A stretch of DNA of 64,000 bases. It comes from Corynebacterium kroppenstedtii. GTDB lineage: Bacteria > Actinomycetota > Actinomycetes > Mycobacteriales > Mycobacteriaceae. The position numbers were made by a program, and so were the translations under genes. Under the pieces are notes generated by a model. That model saw only the letters and a list, made by a program, of their open reading frames with translations. It did no database searches and was not told the DNA's origin. Where the stretch lies: contig NZ_QFRA01000003.1 of the NCBI RefSeq assembly GCF_003243515.1, forward strand, positions 1 to 64,000, in the 5' to 3' direction. Shown here piece by piece: positions 7,981 through 16,737 of this stretch (positions are counted from its first letter, which is position 1; every line of letters starts with the position of its first letter).

Positions 7981-10900
7981 ATGCGTCTTCCAAAACTCTC
8001 ACCTGCAGGTTTGGGCAAAGCCACCCGCCGAGCGGCACAAGCGGTGCAATCCGCTGCTCAACAGGGAGGATCCTTGTTGAGGTCTGCCTCCACCATCGGT
8101 AACTCACCGAGACCTAGCCCGTCCGCAACGGCTCAGCAGTCCGATTCTGAGCCAGGTCAGTCCGGTTCTTCCGCTTCCTCCGCGAGCGCTTCATCCGGTG
8201 CCCCTGCGACGGGATCGTCCAAGACTGGATCGTCCAAGGCTGGGTCGTCCGCGAACGGCCCCTCTACGGCCAGCTCCCCGACGACACGCTCGTCCGGTTC
8301 GGCAAAAAGTGGTTCATCGGCCACATCACAACAATCGACGACGCCTGACGAGGGGGCTGCTGACGAAACCGGACGCGCAGGTAACAACGGCGAGCGGCAA
8401 GGCCGTGGTGAGGTTCAACAACGTGACAGCCGTCGCGATGATCACGCCGGTGCAGAGACGCATTTTCCTGTTTCCCGCACGTCAACGCCCGTGAGTGCGC
8501 GACGTCGTACCTCGGCGTCGCAGAGCTCACTCCGTGAAAGCGATACACCGTCTTTTGGGCACGTCGGCCGTGCTCCGGCCGGTGCTCGTCGTTTAGCTGA
8601 CGCGCGGACTACTCCTTCGGGAACGTCCGGGATCACGGGCGCAGGTTCCGTCGGGAAGAAAAATGCTGGCCGCAGCCGTGCTGCAGGATCAGCCCTGTCA
8701 CGATCACACAGATCGTCTGAGGTTAGTGGTGCTCCGCGGCCTTCATTACGACGTCCGAAACCGCAGGTCTCGGGGTCCAGACCAGACGCATCAGGCTCCG
8801 CTGAGCCACGTGATACTCGGCCTAAGAGTTCGCCGGATAAAAGATCGGCACACCCGAACCGTGCTAAGAAAGCCAGCAGCGCCCCGGTAAAGAGAAAAAC
8901 GGACGCCGCACAAGACAAAGCGGACGCAACACAAACGCATCCTGCCGATGACGACGCGAGGGCTTCGCAAGAAAATGCGACGGCCCCACATGAAGATACA
9001 AAGGCTTCAGGACAAGAAAAAGCATCTGAGGGAACTACTCCCGAGGCAGGCCGAAAGTCGTCCACTCCCCCTAGACCGTTCGGAGCGGAATATATCCCCG
9101 TAGAAGTCCCACGCTCCACCGGGATATCGCGCTTTACACAGGGAACCGCGCTTCCACAGCGAATCGAACCGCGGTCGGAGCGCAAATCAGGCAAGGGACG
9201 CCGAAAGAAATCATCGCGCGCAGAGTCATCGCGGGCGGGGGTGTCCGCCTCCCCGTCGAGAGCTGGATCGCAAGGCGTTAGGTCTTCCACGGGAACACCG
9301 TCGGCAAGAACTCAAACCGCGGTCGCACCACAGCCCAGCCCGGCAAAAGGCAAAGCCTCCACAGGAAAAACATCGGGCAAGGACAATCCGACAGGGATTA
9401 GACATGTCCCCGGGATCGATGGGCTCCGTGGGCTCGCCGTCATTTCAGTGGTGATTTACCACCTTTTCGGCAACGTACTGCCCGGCGGTTATCTGGGCGT
9501 CGACGTGTTCTTCGTGCTCAGTGGGTTCCTCATCACGTCCCTGCTGCTTCGGGAATTCGTTTATTCCCGCACGATTAGCCTGAAGAACTTCTGGATACGC
9601 CGTGTGAGACGTATTGCCCCCGCAGCCATCAGCACGCTTGTCATTTGTGCAGCTATTGCGGGAGTAATCGGTGGCGACGTCAATGTGAACCTGGGCAGAC
9701 AGTTCTGGTCGTCGGCACTCTTTGTGAACAACTGGGTTCAGATCGCCCACTCGCAAAGCTATTTCGCGCAGTCTGAACTGCCAATTTTCGCTCACTACTG
9801 GTCCCTCTCAGTTGAGGAACAATTCTACATTATTTGGCCGCTTATCGTTTCGCTGCTGCTCGTGATTCTCCGCAAAACACCGCGGCTGGTCGGGAAACTA
9901 GCGCTTGCTGGCGCCGTCATCTCTGCAGGAGCGATGGCCATCATCGTCAACCCCGGGCACGACGCAACCCGCGTGTACTACGGCACCGACACCCACGCAT
10001 TCGGGCTGCTCATCGGCGCGGCTTTGGCGTCGATCACCGTTTCGTCGTCAACCGAAAAACGTGGAGACACTTGGGGATACCGCGAGGGACTCTTGCAATA
10101 TGGGCGGATCTTAAGTTTCTTAGCTATACCCGCGCTCGCAGTGCAGGTCTTCTACTTCTTTTGGTTGGGTGACCAAGACGCCTTCACGTACCGAGGCGGC
10201 CTCATCAGCAGTTCCTTGATTGCCGCCATTATTATTGCATCCACCGTCCGCAACAATGGCCCGGTAGCGTCAATTTTCCAGAACAAGGTTCTGCGCCACC
10301 TCGGTTTCATTTCATTCTCACTATATTTGTGGCACGTCCCCGCCAATCTTTTCGTCGTATCGCTAGTCCAGGATTACGAATGGGGACGGACGACATGGAT
10401 AACGGGGCTCATTGCTAGTGCTATTTCATTACTGGCGGCTGAGCTGAGTTATCGTTTCATCGAGACACCAATACGCCGATACGGGTTTATCAAAAGTACA
10501 CGCAGGCTTAGCTACGCGATTTTTGGAGAACGTTCTACCATCCAGCAACGGTTCGGCGGCGCGATGATACCTGCGGCCATGATCCTGTGCTGTGTCTTCG
10601 CAGGCCTTGCAATTCACAACACCAACCACGGGACCGCACTGGAATCCGAATTAGAGCGCTTACAAGCGCAAAGCCAGGCAGAGCGAGGCCCCGTTACGCC
10701 GGCACCCAAAGTTGTGACACATGACATGCCCAAAGACGGAACAAATATCAACGCGATTGGGGATTCCGTCATGCTAGCCTCCCAGGCCCAACTGAAAGAG
10801 CGCTTCCCCGGCATAGACATCAACGCTGAAATCTCTCGTCACTACCAAGTGGCTCCAGAGATCATCGCTGATCTCAAAGCTCAGGACGCACTACGGCAAT

Positions 10901-11250
10901 TCGTATTCCTGGGATTTGGTACCAATGGGCAAGCGTTCCCTGGTCAGCTAGACGACATCATCAAGTCGATCGGACGTAAACACACCATCATTATCGCAAT
11001 GCCTTATGGCGACCGCGGATACATGCAGAACGCCCAACAACAAGTTGTCGACGCCGCCAAGAAATACCCGAATGTGTACGCAGCTAATTGGTGTGATTAC
11101 GCCGAGAACCACGTAAGTGAACTAGCGAGTGATGGAATTCACCCGCGTGGTAACGCCACCCTGGGATACACCAATGCTTTCGTGGCCGCACTTAAACAGT
11201 GGGCAAGTGGAAAGAAAGAGGTACCCCCTGTCTGCCCTCCAGCAGGGTAG
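7981..11250 (+). CDS. OafA/YrhL-type membrane acyltransferase with SGNH domain and very long low-complexity N-terminus
   Basis: A 1089-residue integral membrane O-acyltransferase. Residues 1-470 are disordered-looking and rich in Ser, Ala, Lys, Arg and Gly, with short tandem units such as GSSKTGSSKAGSS. Residues about 475-860 form the acyltransferase-3 domain: HVPGIDGLRGLAVISVVIYH with the catalytic His, GYLGVDVFFVLSGFLIT, WIRRVRRI, YWSLSVEEQFYIIWPL and about ten hydrophobic segments. The last 200 residues are an extracytoplasmic SGNH-type domain with block I GDSVMLAS, a central GFGTNGQ and the terminal DGIHP with catalytic Asp/His. This layout transfers acyl groups to cell-envelope glycans or lipids; the substrate is unknown here. 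Typical members are about 600-700 residues, so the N-terminal extension is the unusual part. Confidence 0.92.
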   Translation: MRLPKLSPAGLGKATRRAAQAVQSAAQQGGSLLRSASTIGNSPRPSPSATAQQSDSEPGQSGSSASSASASSGAPATGSSKTGSSKAGSSANGPSTASSPTTRSSGSAKSGSSATSQQSTTPDEGAADETGRAGNNGERQGRGEVQQRDSRRDDHAGAETHFPVSRTSTPVSARRRTSASQSSLRESDTPSFGHVGRAPAGARRLADARTTPSGTSGITGAGSVGKKNAGRSRAAGSALSRSHRSSEVSGAPRPSLRRPKPQVSGSRPDASGSAEPRDTRPKSSPDKRSAHPNRAKKASSAPVKRKTDAAQDKADATQTHPADDDARASQENATAPHEDTKASGQEKASEGTTPEAGRKSSTPPRPFGAEYIPVEVPRSTGISRFTQGTALPQRIEPRSERKSGKGRRKKSSRAESSRAGVSASPSRAGSQGVRSSTGTPSARTQTAVAPQPSPAKGKASTGKTSGKDNPTGIRHVPGIDGLRGLAVISVVIYHLFGNVLPGGYLGVDVFFVLSGFLITSLLLREFVYSRTISLKNFWIRRVRRIAPAAISTLVICAAIAGVIGGDVNVNLGRQFWSSALFVNNWVQIAHSQSYFAQSELPIFAHYWSLSVEEQFYIIWPLIVSLLLVILRKTPRLVGKLALAGAVISAGAMAIIVNPGHDATRVYYGTDTHAFGLLIGAALASITVSSSTEKRGDTWGYREGLLQYGRILSFLAIPALAVQVFYFFWLGDQDAFTYRGGLISSSLIAAIIIASTVRNNGPVASIFQNKVLRHLGFISFSLYLWHVPANLFVVSLVQDYEWGRTTWITGLIASAISLLAAELSYRFIETPIRRYGFIKSTRRLSYAIFGERSTIQQRFGGAMIPAAMILCCVFAGLAIHNTNHGTALESELERLQAQSQAERGPVTPAPKVVTHDMPKDGTNINAIGDSVMLASQAQLKERFPGIDINAEISRHYQVAPEIIADLKAQDALRQFVFLGFGTNGQAFPGQLDDIIKSIGRKHTIIIAMPYGDRGYMQNAQQQVVDAAKKYPNVYAANWCDYAENHVSELASDGIHPRGNATLGYTNAFVAALKQWASGKKEVPPVCPPAG

Positions 11251-11338
11251 AGAAACGACAAATCCGAAATCTGCTGTTTCGGGGGGGTAACGGAAAGTCG
11301 TTATGTCCATAATGTAGGTGATGACGAACTTGCGGTGA

Positions 11339-11536
11339 GGGAATAGATACTCAAGCCGGGCGGAGGAGAAGCGTTTCACAGCTGTGGGATTATTACTTCC
11401 CGAAGAATCCCGACCAGTGTGCACAGTGAGTTTCGGGGTCAAGGATGAGATTCTTGACCGCGCCGGTGTGGTGTTTGAGAGGGTTAATAATCCGTCGGTG
11501 AATACCATGGAAATTAACCCCACACCTCGGCTTTGA
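11339..11536 (+). pseudogene. Possible small gene remnant of unknown origin
   Basis: A 65-codon open frame with protein-like composition, for example TAVGLLLPEESRPVCTVSF and VKDEILDRAGVVFERV. It is closed by TGA at 11534-11536 inside the hairpin at 11518-11550 and opens directly after an in-frame TGA. There is no obvious start codon with a ribosome site; GTG in the middle is the only candidate. It is either a 5'-truncated gene end that still carries its own terminator or a chance frame. Confidence 0.25.
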
Positions 11537-11550
11537 TGTGAGGTGTGGGG
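11518..11550. terminator. Strong hairpin, likely terminator between convergent units
   Basis: CCCCACACCTC (11518-11528) pairs perfectly with GAGGTGTGGGG (11540-11550) around an 11-base loop. It lies between the acyltransferase and the end of the secreted three-gene unit. No long T-run follows on either strand, so it may act in both directions through stem strength. Confidence 0.65.
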
Positions 11551-11618
11551 CTACATGGCGATCTCATAGCCTGCCTAGCTCCGGGCTTGTGTGATCGACC
11601 TGGGGTGAAATAATCAGT

Positions 11619-12221
11619 TTATCCTTCGATTGCACCGTCCACGCGCAGCTCAGAGTACCGGCTTTCCGGGATAGATGCGTCGAACGGAGAACCTACTTTG
11701 TGCCAGACCAAATCTTCTCCGCACTTCACATTCTGGTTCGTGGTATCCAGGATGAGGAACCCCCAAACGAGCCGACCTTGTTTGCCAGCGGGAAGATCAT
11801 ACGGCCCCACGACCTGTGTCAGGCCCCAGTGCTCCGTGTATACGTAGCTGAAACCAAAGGTATCGTTCATTAACTGCACCAGGTCGCCTTTTCCTTTTAC
11901 CTGGGCACTGGTTTCAAGCGTCTGCGTACGAACATCCTTGATCTGCTGCTGCACAGGAACAGGATGATCGTTATGGTTGGCTACGCTGGCGGCATCGGTC
12001 TGCTTAAACCAGCGGCGTTTAGCGATCGGATAGATCCCGTTCATGTTCGGTGTAGAACAAGACGTACCTGGTTTGAAGTCATCGTTCAAGCGCTGCGGCA
12101 GGTCAAAATCCTCGGCGGATGTTCCGGGTGAGGATTCCTCTGCAGTGGCGGCGATGTCGGGCGCTGTCAAACCGATAACGAATGTGCACAGTGCTGCAGC
12201 AATCTTTCGACGGCGACGCAT
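11619..12221 (-). CDS. Small secreted beta-rich protein, family member 1 (last gene of three)
   Basis: Function unknown. The 200 residues start with a signal peptide (RKIAAALCTFVIGLTAPDIAATA). The mature part has an early Cys (GTSCSTPNMNG), a long Thr/Val/Gln-rich segment (TQTLETSAQVKGKGDLVQLM), a Tyr-rich strand (TFGFSYVYTEHWGLTQ), the family motif VVGPYDLPAGKQGRLVWGFL and a late Cys (NVKCGEDLVWHK). The same order is found in the next two genes upstream. The gap to the previous gene is 3 bases, so translational coupling is likely. Alternating polar and non-polar residues before the GPY motif resemble membrane-inserting hairpins of aerolysin-like pore-forming proteins (inference, no search done). 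Confidence 0.82.
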   Translation of the reverse strand: MRRRRKIAAALCTFVIGLTAPDIAATAEESSPGTSAEDFDLPQRLNDDFKPGTSCSTPNMNGIYPIAKRRWFKQTDAASVANHNDHPVPVQQQIKDVRTQTLETSAQVKGKGDLVQLMNDTFGFSYVYTEHWGLTQVVGPYDLPAGKQGRLVWGFLILDTTNQNVKCGEDLVWHKVGSPFDASIPESRYSELRVDGAIEG

Positions 12222-12224
12222 GGG

Positions 12225-12806
12225 CTAACCCTCGATCTTCCCGTTGTCCCGGGTGCTGATGGCCACGTGACGTTCCTTCGGCAAGCTAGCTGTGAAGGTT
12301 CCACCATTTGCCTTCCAGGTATGATCTGCACCGCAAACAGTCTTCTGTCCCTCGAAGTCAGAGACAATCCAGCCAGCACGAAGGACGGCCGTCTTACCGG
12401 GAGCGATATTGTAGGGCCCCACGGTCTCACCAACTTCGTAGCTTTGTGTGTCCGTGTAGCTGGTAGAGAAAGTGATGTGAATCAGATCCAAGATAGGGAA
12501 GTCAACGCCCGCAGAGACATTCCAGGTTTTGGTCTTGGTTTCTTTGATCGAGCGTGTGACGGGCAGCGGTTCATCGTTGTAGTTGGACACAGTCCAGGTC
12601 CCAGCAGACCCATCAAAATAGGTGCGCTTGATAGCGATGGTCTGCCCGGTATCGCCCGGGTTCACGCAGTGTTCTCCGATGGTCGTCGGATTTGCAGTGC
12701 CGTGATCACGGGGTGGCAGTGCATGAGCTGCTGGCGCAACAAGAAGTGAAGCTACTGCTGCGGTTCCTGCTGCCACTGTTGTCATAGTGCGGAGGATGTT
12801 CTTCAT
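12225..12806 (-). CDS. Small secreted beta-rich protein, family member 2
   Basis: Function unknown. The 193 residues begin with a signal peptide (TTVAAGTAAVASLLVAPAAHA). The mature protein has HCVNPGDTGQ, a hydrophobic/polar alternating stretch (NVSAGVDFPILDLIHITF then STSYTDTQSYEVGE), the motif TVGPYNIAPGKTAVLRAGW, DFEGQKTVCGADHTWK and a C-terminal ISTRDNGKIEG. The last residues match the IEG end of the downstream protein. The order Cys, TxTxxVSA strand, GPYxxxPGK, D/VxCG is shared with the gene at 11619 and with both halves of the gene at 12830. It is the middle gene of a tight minus-strand unit (23 bases after the upstream gene, 3 bases before the downstream one). Two mature Cys probably form one disulfide. 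Confidence 0.82.
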   Translation of the reverse strand: MKNILRTMTTVAAGTAAVASLLVAPAAHALPPRDHGTANPTTIGEHCVNPGDTGQTIAIKRTYFDGSAGTWTVSNYNDEPLPVTRSIKETKTKTWNVSAGVDFPILDLIHITFSTSYTDTQSYEVGETVGPYNIAPGKTAVLRAGWIVSDFEGQKTVCGADHTWKANGGTFTASLPKERHVAISTRDNGKIEG

Positions 12807-12829
12807 GGTGTCTCCTGTCGTAGGTATGG

Positions 12830-14131
12830 CTAGTTAGACGATTGGGTGGGCACAGGCAATGTACGCCACTTATCTGGCGTAATATCTTCCGTTCGGGTCG
12901 ACCCATCCTTGGAGGTGATTTTTGCTTTCGCCCAGAATCCACTGGGGGCTGAGGCCTGAGGATAGTCGGAGAGCAAGGAATATTTTCCATCTCTTCCGCA
13001 ATGGATTTCCTGATAATTCACACGCGTCATGGTGGTTCCATATTCCACGCGAACTTTTTCACCAGGAGCCAGACGCACGGGTTTTAGATGAGTACCTACT
13101 GGCATGTATGCGCGCTGAACCACTCCGATAGATTCCAACCAGCCTTCGGGCAGGTGGTTTCGGGCGTTTTTCCAGTTAGAGTAGCCGTTGTATTCTGCAC
13201 CCACCACGTAGTCTGTTTGTGGCTTGTACGTGTACTCAGAATCAGACCAATTCAGGAAGTCGGTTGAATAACCTGGCTTTTCAAACTCTGGTTTCGTTGC
13301 CGTGATGTGGTACGGGTACCAGGCTTTGTCCTTGTCATCGCATGTCTGGCCTAACGTCGGCCAAGACGGATCATGCCGTGGCTCCCGGGCAGGTTCGACA
13401 ATTTCATCGCGCTTGGGATCTGCAACTTTTTCCAAGCTCGGCCCAGAGACGCTGGTGTAGGTATCTCCGCTGGGCTTACTGTTTGCCCCGGGGTTACGAG
13501 TCGGAATGTCCATCGCAAGATCAGAGACGGTGCCATCAGCTTTGATGATGTACGCGTAGGCGTAGCGTTCGGCGGGGCCAGTGCCGCGAATAACGTCGGC
13601 ACCTTGGCCATTTTTCAGAACACCGTTTTGGCAGGTGACGAACATAGAGATGAAGTCTTTTTCGACGACACCGTATTCAATGCGGACGGATTCTCCCGGT
13701 CCTAACTTGATAGGGCCGAAGGTTTCGTTGTCCAGCCACCCATTGGATTCTTTTAATCCAATGTCGGATTTAGCAGTAGTGTTCCATCCGGAAGGAAGTT
13801 CGGCGGCGGAATTCGCTTCGATCTTGTGGTTAGTTCCTGTTTCGACCGAAGCAGTGTAAGGGACAGTTTTGTCGGTCTTGTTGGTGAATTGGATGTTTCC
13901 ATCATTAACGTACCGACGACCGGTTTCCCCATAGTGCCACTCAGGATAGTGTCCAGTGTGTGCTGATGTCGGGGTGCAACTCTTGTACAGGTTTGTTATC
14001 GGGTACCCCTGAGGCATGTCCGGGATGGCCTGTGCGGCGGGTGTGCCGACTGTAGCCAAGGGGCCCGCGATGAGTAGTGCAGCTCCCAGCGTCCGGGCAG
14101 TCATGGTGAAGATAGTTCCCTGCTCGTTCAT
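12830..14131 (-). CDS. Secreted two-repeat protein, family member 3 (first gene of unit)
   Basis: Function unknown. The 433 residues have an N-terminal signal sequence (TLGAALLIAGPLATVGTPAAQA) and two copies of one domain, about 45-205 and 255-420. Matched landmarks are: an opening Cys (YKSCTPTS; GQTCDDKD), LPSGWNTT versus LPEGWLES, the motif GPIKLGPGESVRIEYGVV versus KPVRLAPGEKVRVEYGTT, a second Cys (FVTCQNG; EIHCGRD) and YAYIIKADG versus WAKAKITSKDG. The LxPGExVRxEYG motif corresponds to GPYxxxPGK in the two downstream single-domain genes. A Pro/Lys/Asp-rich linker (about 205-255) joins the repeats. It is the first gene of the unit; the promoter must lie in the 14132-14580 region. Confidence 0.82.
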   Translation of the reverse strand: MNEQGTIFTMTARTLGAALLIAGPLATVGTPAAQAIPDMPQGYPITNLYKSCTPTSAHTGHYPEWHYGETGRRYVNDGNIQFTNKTDKTVPYTASVETGTNHKIEANSAAELPSGWNTTAKSDIGLKESNGWLDNETFGPIKLGPGESVRIEYGVVEKDFISMFVTCQNGVLKNGQGADVIRGTGPAERYAYAYIIKADGTVSDLAMDIPTRNPGANSKPSGDTYTSVSGPSLEKVADPKRDEIVEPAREPRHDPSWPTLGQTCDDKDKAWYPYHITATKPEFEKPGYSTDFLNWSDSEYTYKPQTDYVVGAEYNGYSNWKNARNHLPEGWLESIGVVQRAYMPVGTHLKPVRLAPGEKVRVEYGTTMTRVNYQEIHCGRDGKYSLLSDYPQASAPSGFWAKAKITSKDGSTRTEDITPDKWRTLPVPTQSSN

Positions 14132-14580
14132 TTGTGATGGGTACGCTCCTCTACACGGAGCACAATGGGATCAGAATACGACGATACTTGCTCGATCCGA
14201 TGTAATGATATAGCAATCCTTTACTATTGCAACCGAAGCATTCTCATCATATCAACTATGGTTCACAGTGCTGGTCACGGTGTTTTTACAGTGTTCCACG
14301 TTTCAGTTCACAATTCCCTGTGGAAGCTACTACGTGACCTGACGCAGTGCAGGCACGTGCGGGTGAGAATCGTGCGCACGTCTGGCAGGAGTCGAATAGT
14401 TATCGCTGCTTGTCCTTCACGTCGACGATGTACGACACGTGTCTCATGCGATTCCCGACCATAAGAGTCTCGCTGCCCTTGGGAGCGCATTCGGCGTGTC
14501 GAAACGTGATGATGACATCTCGTTCGAAGACGTGACTGTGTCGGATTCCGGGCCAGTAACGAGCTTTCGTAAGCTGACAA
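14132..14580. promoter_or_regulatory. Region upstream of the secreted three-gene unit
   Basis: About 450 bases from the first secreted gene to the old tRNA terminator. The part at 14170-14290 is clearly A+T-rich for this genome and is the likely promoter and control region of the minus-strand unit. On that strand TATATC (14212-14207) and TTGCAA (14232-14227) look promoter-like, but the 14-base spacing is short. A minus-strand open stretch ending at 14400 encodes a protein-like tail (VFERDVIITFRHAECAPKG) without a convincing start, possibly a remnant. Confidence 0.4.
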
Positions 14581-14613
14581 AGACTCCCACCAGGATCCTC
14601 CTGGTGGGAGTCT
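14581..14613 (-). terminator. Hairpin beside the left tRNA fragment, probably the original tRNA terminator
   Basis: AGACTCCCACCAGGA (14581-14595) pairs perfectly with TCCTGGTGGGAGTCT (14599-14613) around TCC. On the minus strand it lies directly after the tRNA-Met 3' fragment and is followed by TTTGTC. It has the place and form expected for the terminator that followed the initiator tRNA gene before the mobile element inserted. Confidence 0.65.
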
Positions 14614-14615
14614 AC

Positions 14616-14660
14616 ATTTTGTAGCGGGGGACGGATTCGAACCATCAACCTCTGGGCTAT
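14616..14660 (-). repeat. Attachment-site direct repeat, outer copy (tRNA-Met 3' fragment)
   Basis: These 45 bases match 20347-20391 with two differences (A/G in CATCAACC versus CATCGACC; C/T in GGGCTAT versus GGGTTAT). They correspond to the 3' half of the initiator tRNA from the anticodon region through the acceptor end. Identity stops abruptly after CTAT. With the integrase remnant next to it, this is the chromosomal-side attachment site of an integrated element. Confidence 0.85.
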
Positions 14661-14744
14661 ATACAAGAATTTAAACCAATCAGCAGTTATTCCCTATTGA
14701 CCTGCACATAGTTATTGATACTCATACCTAGACATACTGGGTCA

Positions 14745-15138
14745 TCACCCTTCTTGCGTAGACTTTTCTTTAACCTCGCCAGCCAAGATTCTTCGCATCG
14801 ACCCGACATCTTGTAGATCTGTGTAGGCCGATCTATTGACCGATTGGTCATGGCCAAAGAACGCAGCTCGAATGTCCGAGCTCACCCCTTGTGCAATAGC
14901 GCGATTATTCAAAGTGGTTCGCCAAGAATGAGAGCGCATATTTGATACCACCGGTTCTTTCAACGTTTTACCGACGTCTTTATATAGAGCGGCGCAAGCC
15001 TTCACCGCATTATCGGTGCGCCAGCGTGCTCCCTTGTCCCCAGGTGCCGAGATGAGAGGATCTGACTGTCTAATATCGACAAGTTTTCCCCTCCAATAGT
15101 CCTCAATTCGCTCATCGAGAAAAGGGACAGTTCTGGCG
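14745..15138 (-). pseudogene. Tyrosine recombinase (phage-type integrase), C-terminal remnant
   Basis: Only the C-terminal catalytic part remains, about 130 codons. It starts with ARTVPFLDER, the usual K/R-TVPL/F strand of integrases. It continues with the box-II His/Arg in SHSWRTTLNN, FFGHDQSVNRSAYTD with the second His and the nucleophile Tyr, and the tail STQEG. Upstream of about 15138 an in-frame TGA and a switch to sequence coding on the other strand show that the N-terminal half is missing. Its position 85 bases inside the attachment repeat is typical for the integrase of a tRNA-targeting element. Confidence 0.8.
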
Positions 15139-15139
15139 A

Positions 15140-16352
15140 CACGTACTCACGATCACTTCGCGCAGCGGTGAAACAGATGGTCGTCGATCGGGACGTAGCT
15201 AAACAAACATTCGGAAAAGGAAGTCTAGCCGAGCTTCTCATCAAGGTTGCCACCAATTCTTGCTATGGCAAGCTCGCCCAGGACGTGGCCGAGCAGAACG
15301 GCTGGGATGCCTGGCGAGAGGAAATGGAAGCCGTCGGCGGTTCGGCCGTGACCTCTCCCCACCAAGCCAACATGATTACCTCGCTCGTCCGGTCTTCGCT
15401 TCTGGCCGTAGCAAACTCCGTGGACATCCTCAGCGTCACAACTGATGGGTTCATCTCGACCGTCCTCGATATCGAATCCCTCCCCTGTTACGGCGTCGCG
15501 GAGATCTTTCGCGACTCACGTGAGGCGATCACTGGTGACAAAACCGTCTGGGAGGTCAAGCACAAGCAATCAGATCTTCTGAGCCTCTCAACACGCGGAA
15601 ATGTCAGCCTAGATCCCGGCGGTGTACTGGCGAAAGCCGGTCTGAAGACCCCCCAATGGCATCGAGAAGGGCAGCTTTGAAGAGCGTCAGTGGTTTCGAA
15701 AAACTGCCCTTTCTCGTGAAGGAAAGATTCCGAACGAGTACACCAGCTTCCAGAGTTTTAAAGAACTGTCCCGCTCCGTGGATCGTGTGGACTTCGCGCC
15801 TGTACACCGACGGCCTTTGGTATCGACCATTGACTTCGACCTTAAGCGAAAACCTGTGTACGAAACCTTACGGCCAGCGATGGTGGATGGATACGAAATC
15901 GCATGCTTCAAAACCGAGCCCTAGGATTCTGTGGGTGAATATGAACGTGGGAAATTAATTGGTGCCCACATTCAGTCATTCCGCCCCGACACTTCCGGGG
16001 ATGACAGGCCTACTGGGTGCCTTCGGACAAGCAGCGACGGGAGACCTGGTTCGTCAGGTTCAACGCCCATGAGCGACGAATCCGCACAGCTGACAGCGCT
16101 TTGTTAGCGGATATCGTCACCGCCCATAAAGCTGGTCTGCTCACTGTGCCGGTTCTTGGTGACAAAAAGCTCCGCCTCAACCAGAAGCTGGACTGGTTAA
16201 ACCGCCTCGGTTTGGGCACCTTTTCGCGCTCTCAATGGGACAACTTCTCAAAGCACGATCGTTTCAACAGGGCTACTGATGGACTCGACGTGAAGCGCGT
16301 TAAAGACTTCATCGACTCCCTCGATGCTGACGTAGCAAAGGCATCAGCATGA
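15140..16352 (+). pseudogene. Family-B DNA polymerase, truncated and with several disabling changes
   Basis: The first readable block has polymerase motif B-like ELLIKVATNSCYGKLA and motif C-like LSVTTDGFIS, so the 5' exonuclease and palm parts are lost. Within a CCCCCC run at about 15647-15652 the frame shifts; with five C the protein continues smoothly as KTPNGIEKGSFEERQWF. A TAG at 15922-15924 (plausibly a CAG codon changed by C to T) stops that frame; reading through gives DSVGEYERGKLIGAHIQSF. A further shift near 16010 leads to YWVPSDKQRRETWF and a run ending at 16352. Family-B enzymes of this kind occur on plasmids and phages. The last block might instead be a separate small gene starting at GTG 16017. 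Confidence 0.7.
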
Positions 16353-16445
16353 CGGTCTTTACAACGTCTCCCCGCGCTCCCCCAGGAGCAACTTCATCAG
16401 CCACAGAATTCAAAAACTTTCAATCATGAGAAAGGTAGTAACTTT

Positions 16446-16685
16446 ATGAAATTCAATACAGAACGCGACCTAAACGCCCGCGAAGCCTTTCGCGAAGCGC
16501 TCAACGCTTACACTGACGCCGATCTCTTCGAAATTCCCAACGCCCCTTGGTATTTGTTGGACGCCCAAACCGATGTCCTTAATCACTTCGGAGTAGAAGC
16601 TTGGCAACACTGCGAGTTTGTCGAAGTCGATGAGGAAAGCATCATTGACTACCCCGTCACGGTTCGGTGCACCAAAAACGGTTAA
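16446..16685 (+). CDS. Small hypothetical protein of the element
   Basis: 79 residues starting at ATG with GAGAAAGG about 10 bases upstream. The protein is acidic and mixed helical, with FREALNAYTDADLFEIP and PWYLLDAQTDVLNHFGVEAW. No family recognised. It sits between the broken polymerase and two further small genes and is probably part of the element's own replication or transfer set. The frame shows no damage. Confidence 0.55.
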   Translation: MKFNTERDLNAREAFREALNAYTDADLFEIPNAPWYLLDAQTDVLNHFGVEAWQHCEFVEVDEESIIDYPVTVRCTKNG

Positions 16686-16737
16686 ACCCCGACAACACAG
16701 TTATAAACGCAATTCTCCGTCGGGCAGGTGTTTAGCT

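Larger units (their letters stand above)
11251..11618. other. Intergenic stretch between convergent acyltransferase and secreted operon
   Basis: About 368 bases between the two convergent stops. It holds a short open frame that may be a gene remnant (11339-11536) and a perfect 11-bp hairpin (11518-11550), both listed separately. Nothing else is seen. Confidence 0.5.

Noticed and set aside
8442..9290. 282-codon minus-strand frame opposite the acyltransferase N-terminus
   Set aside because: Mirror of the Ser/Ala-rich extension; no ribosome site or domain.
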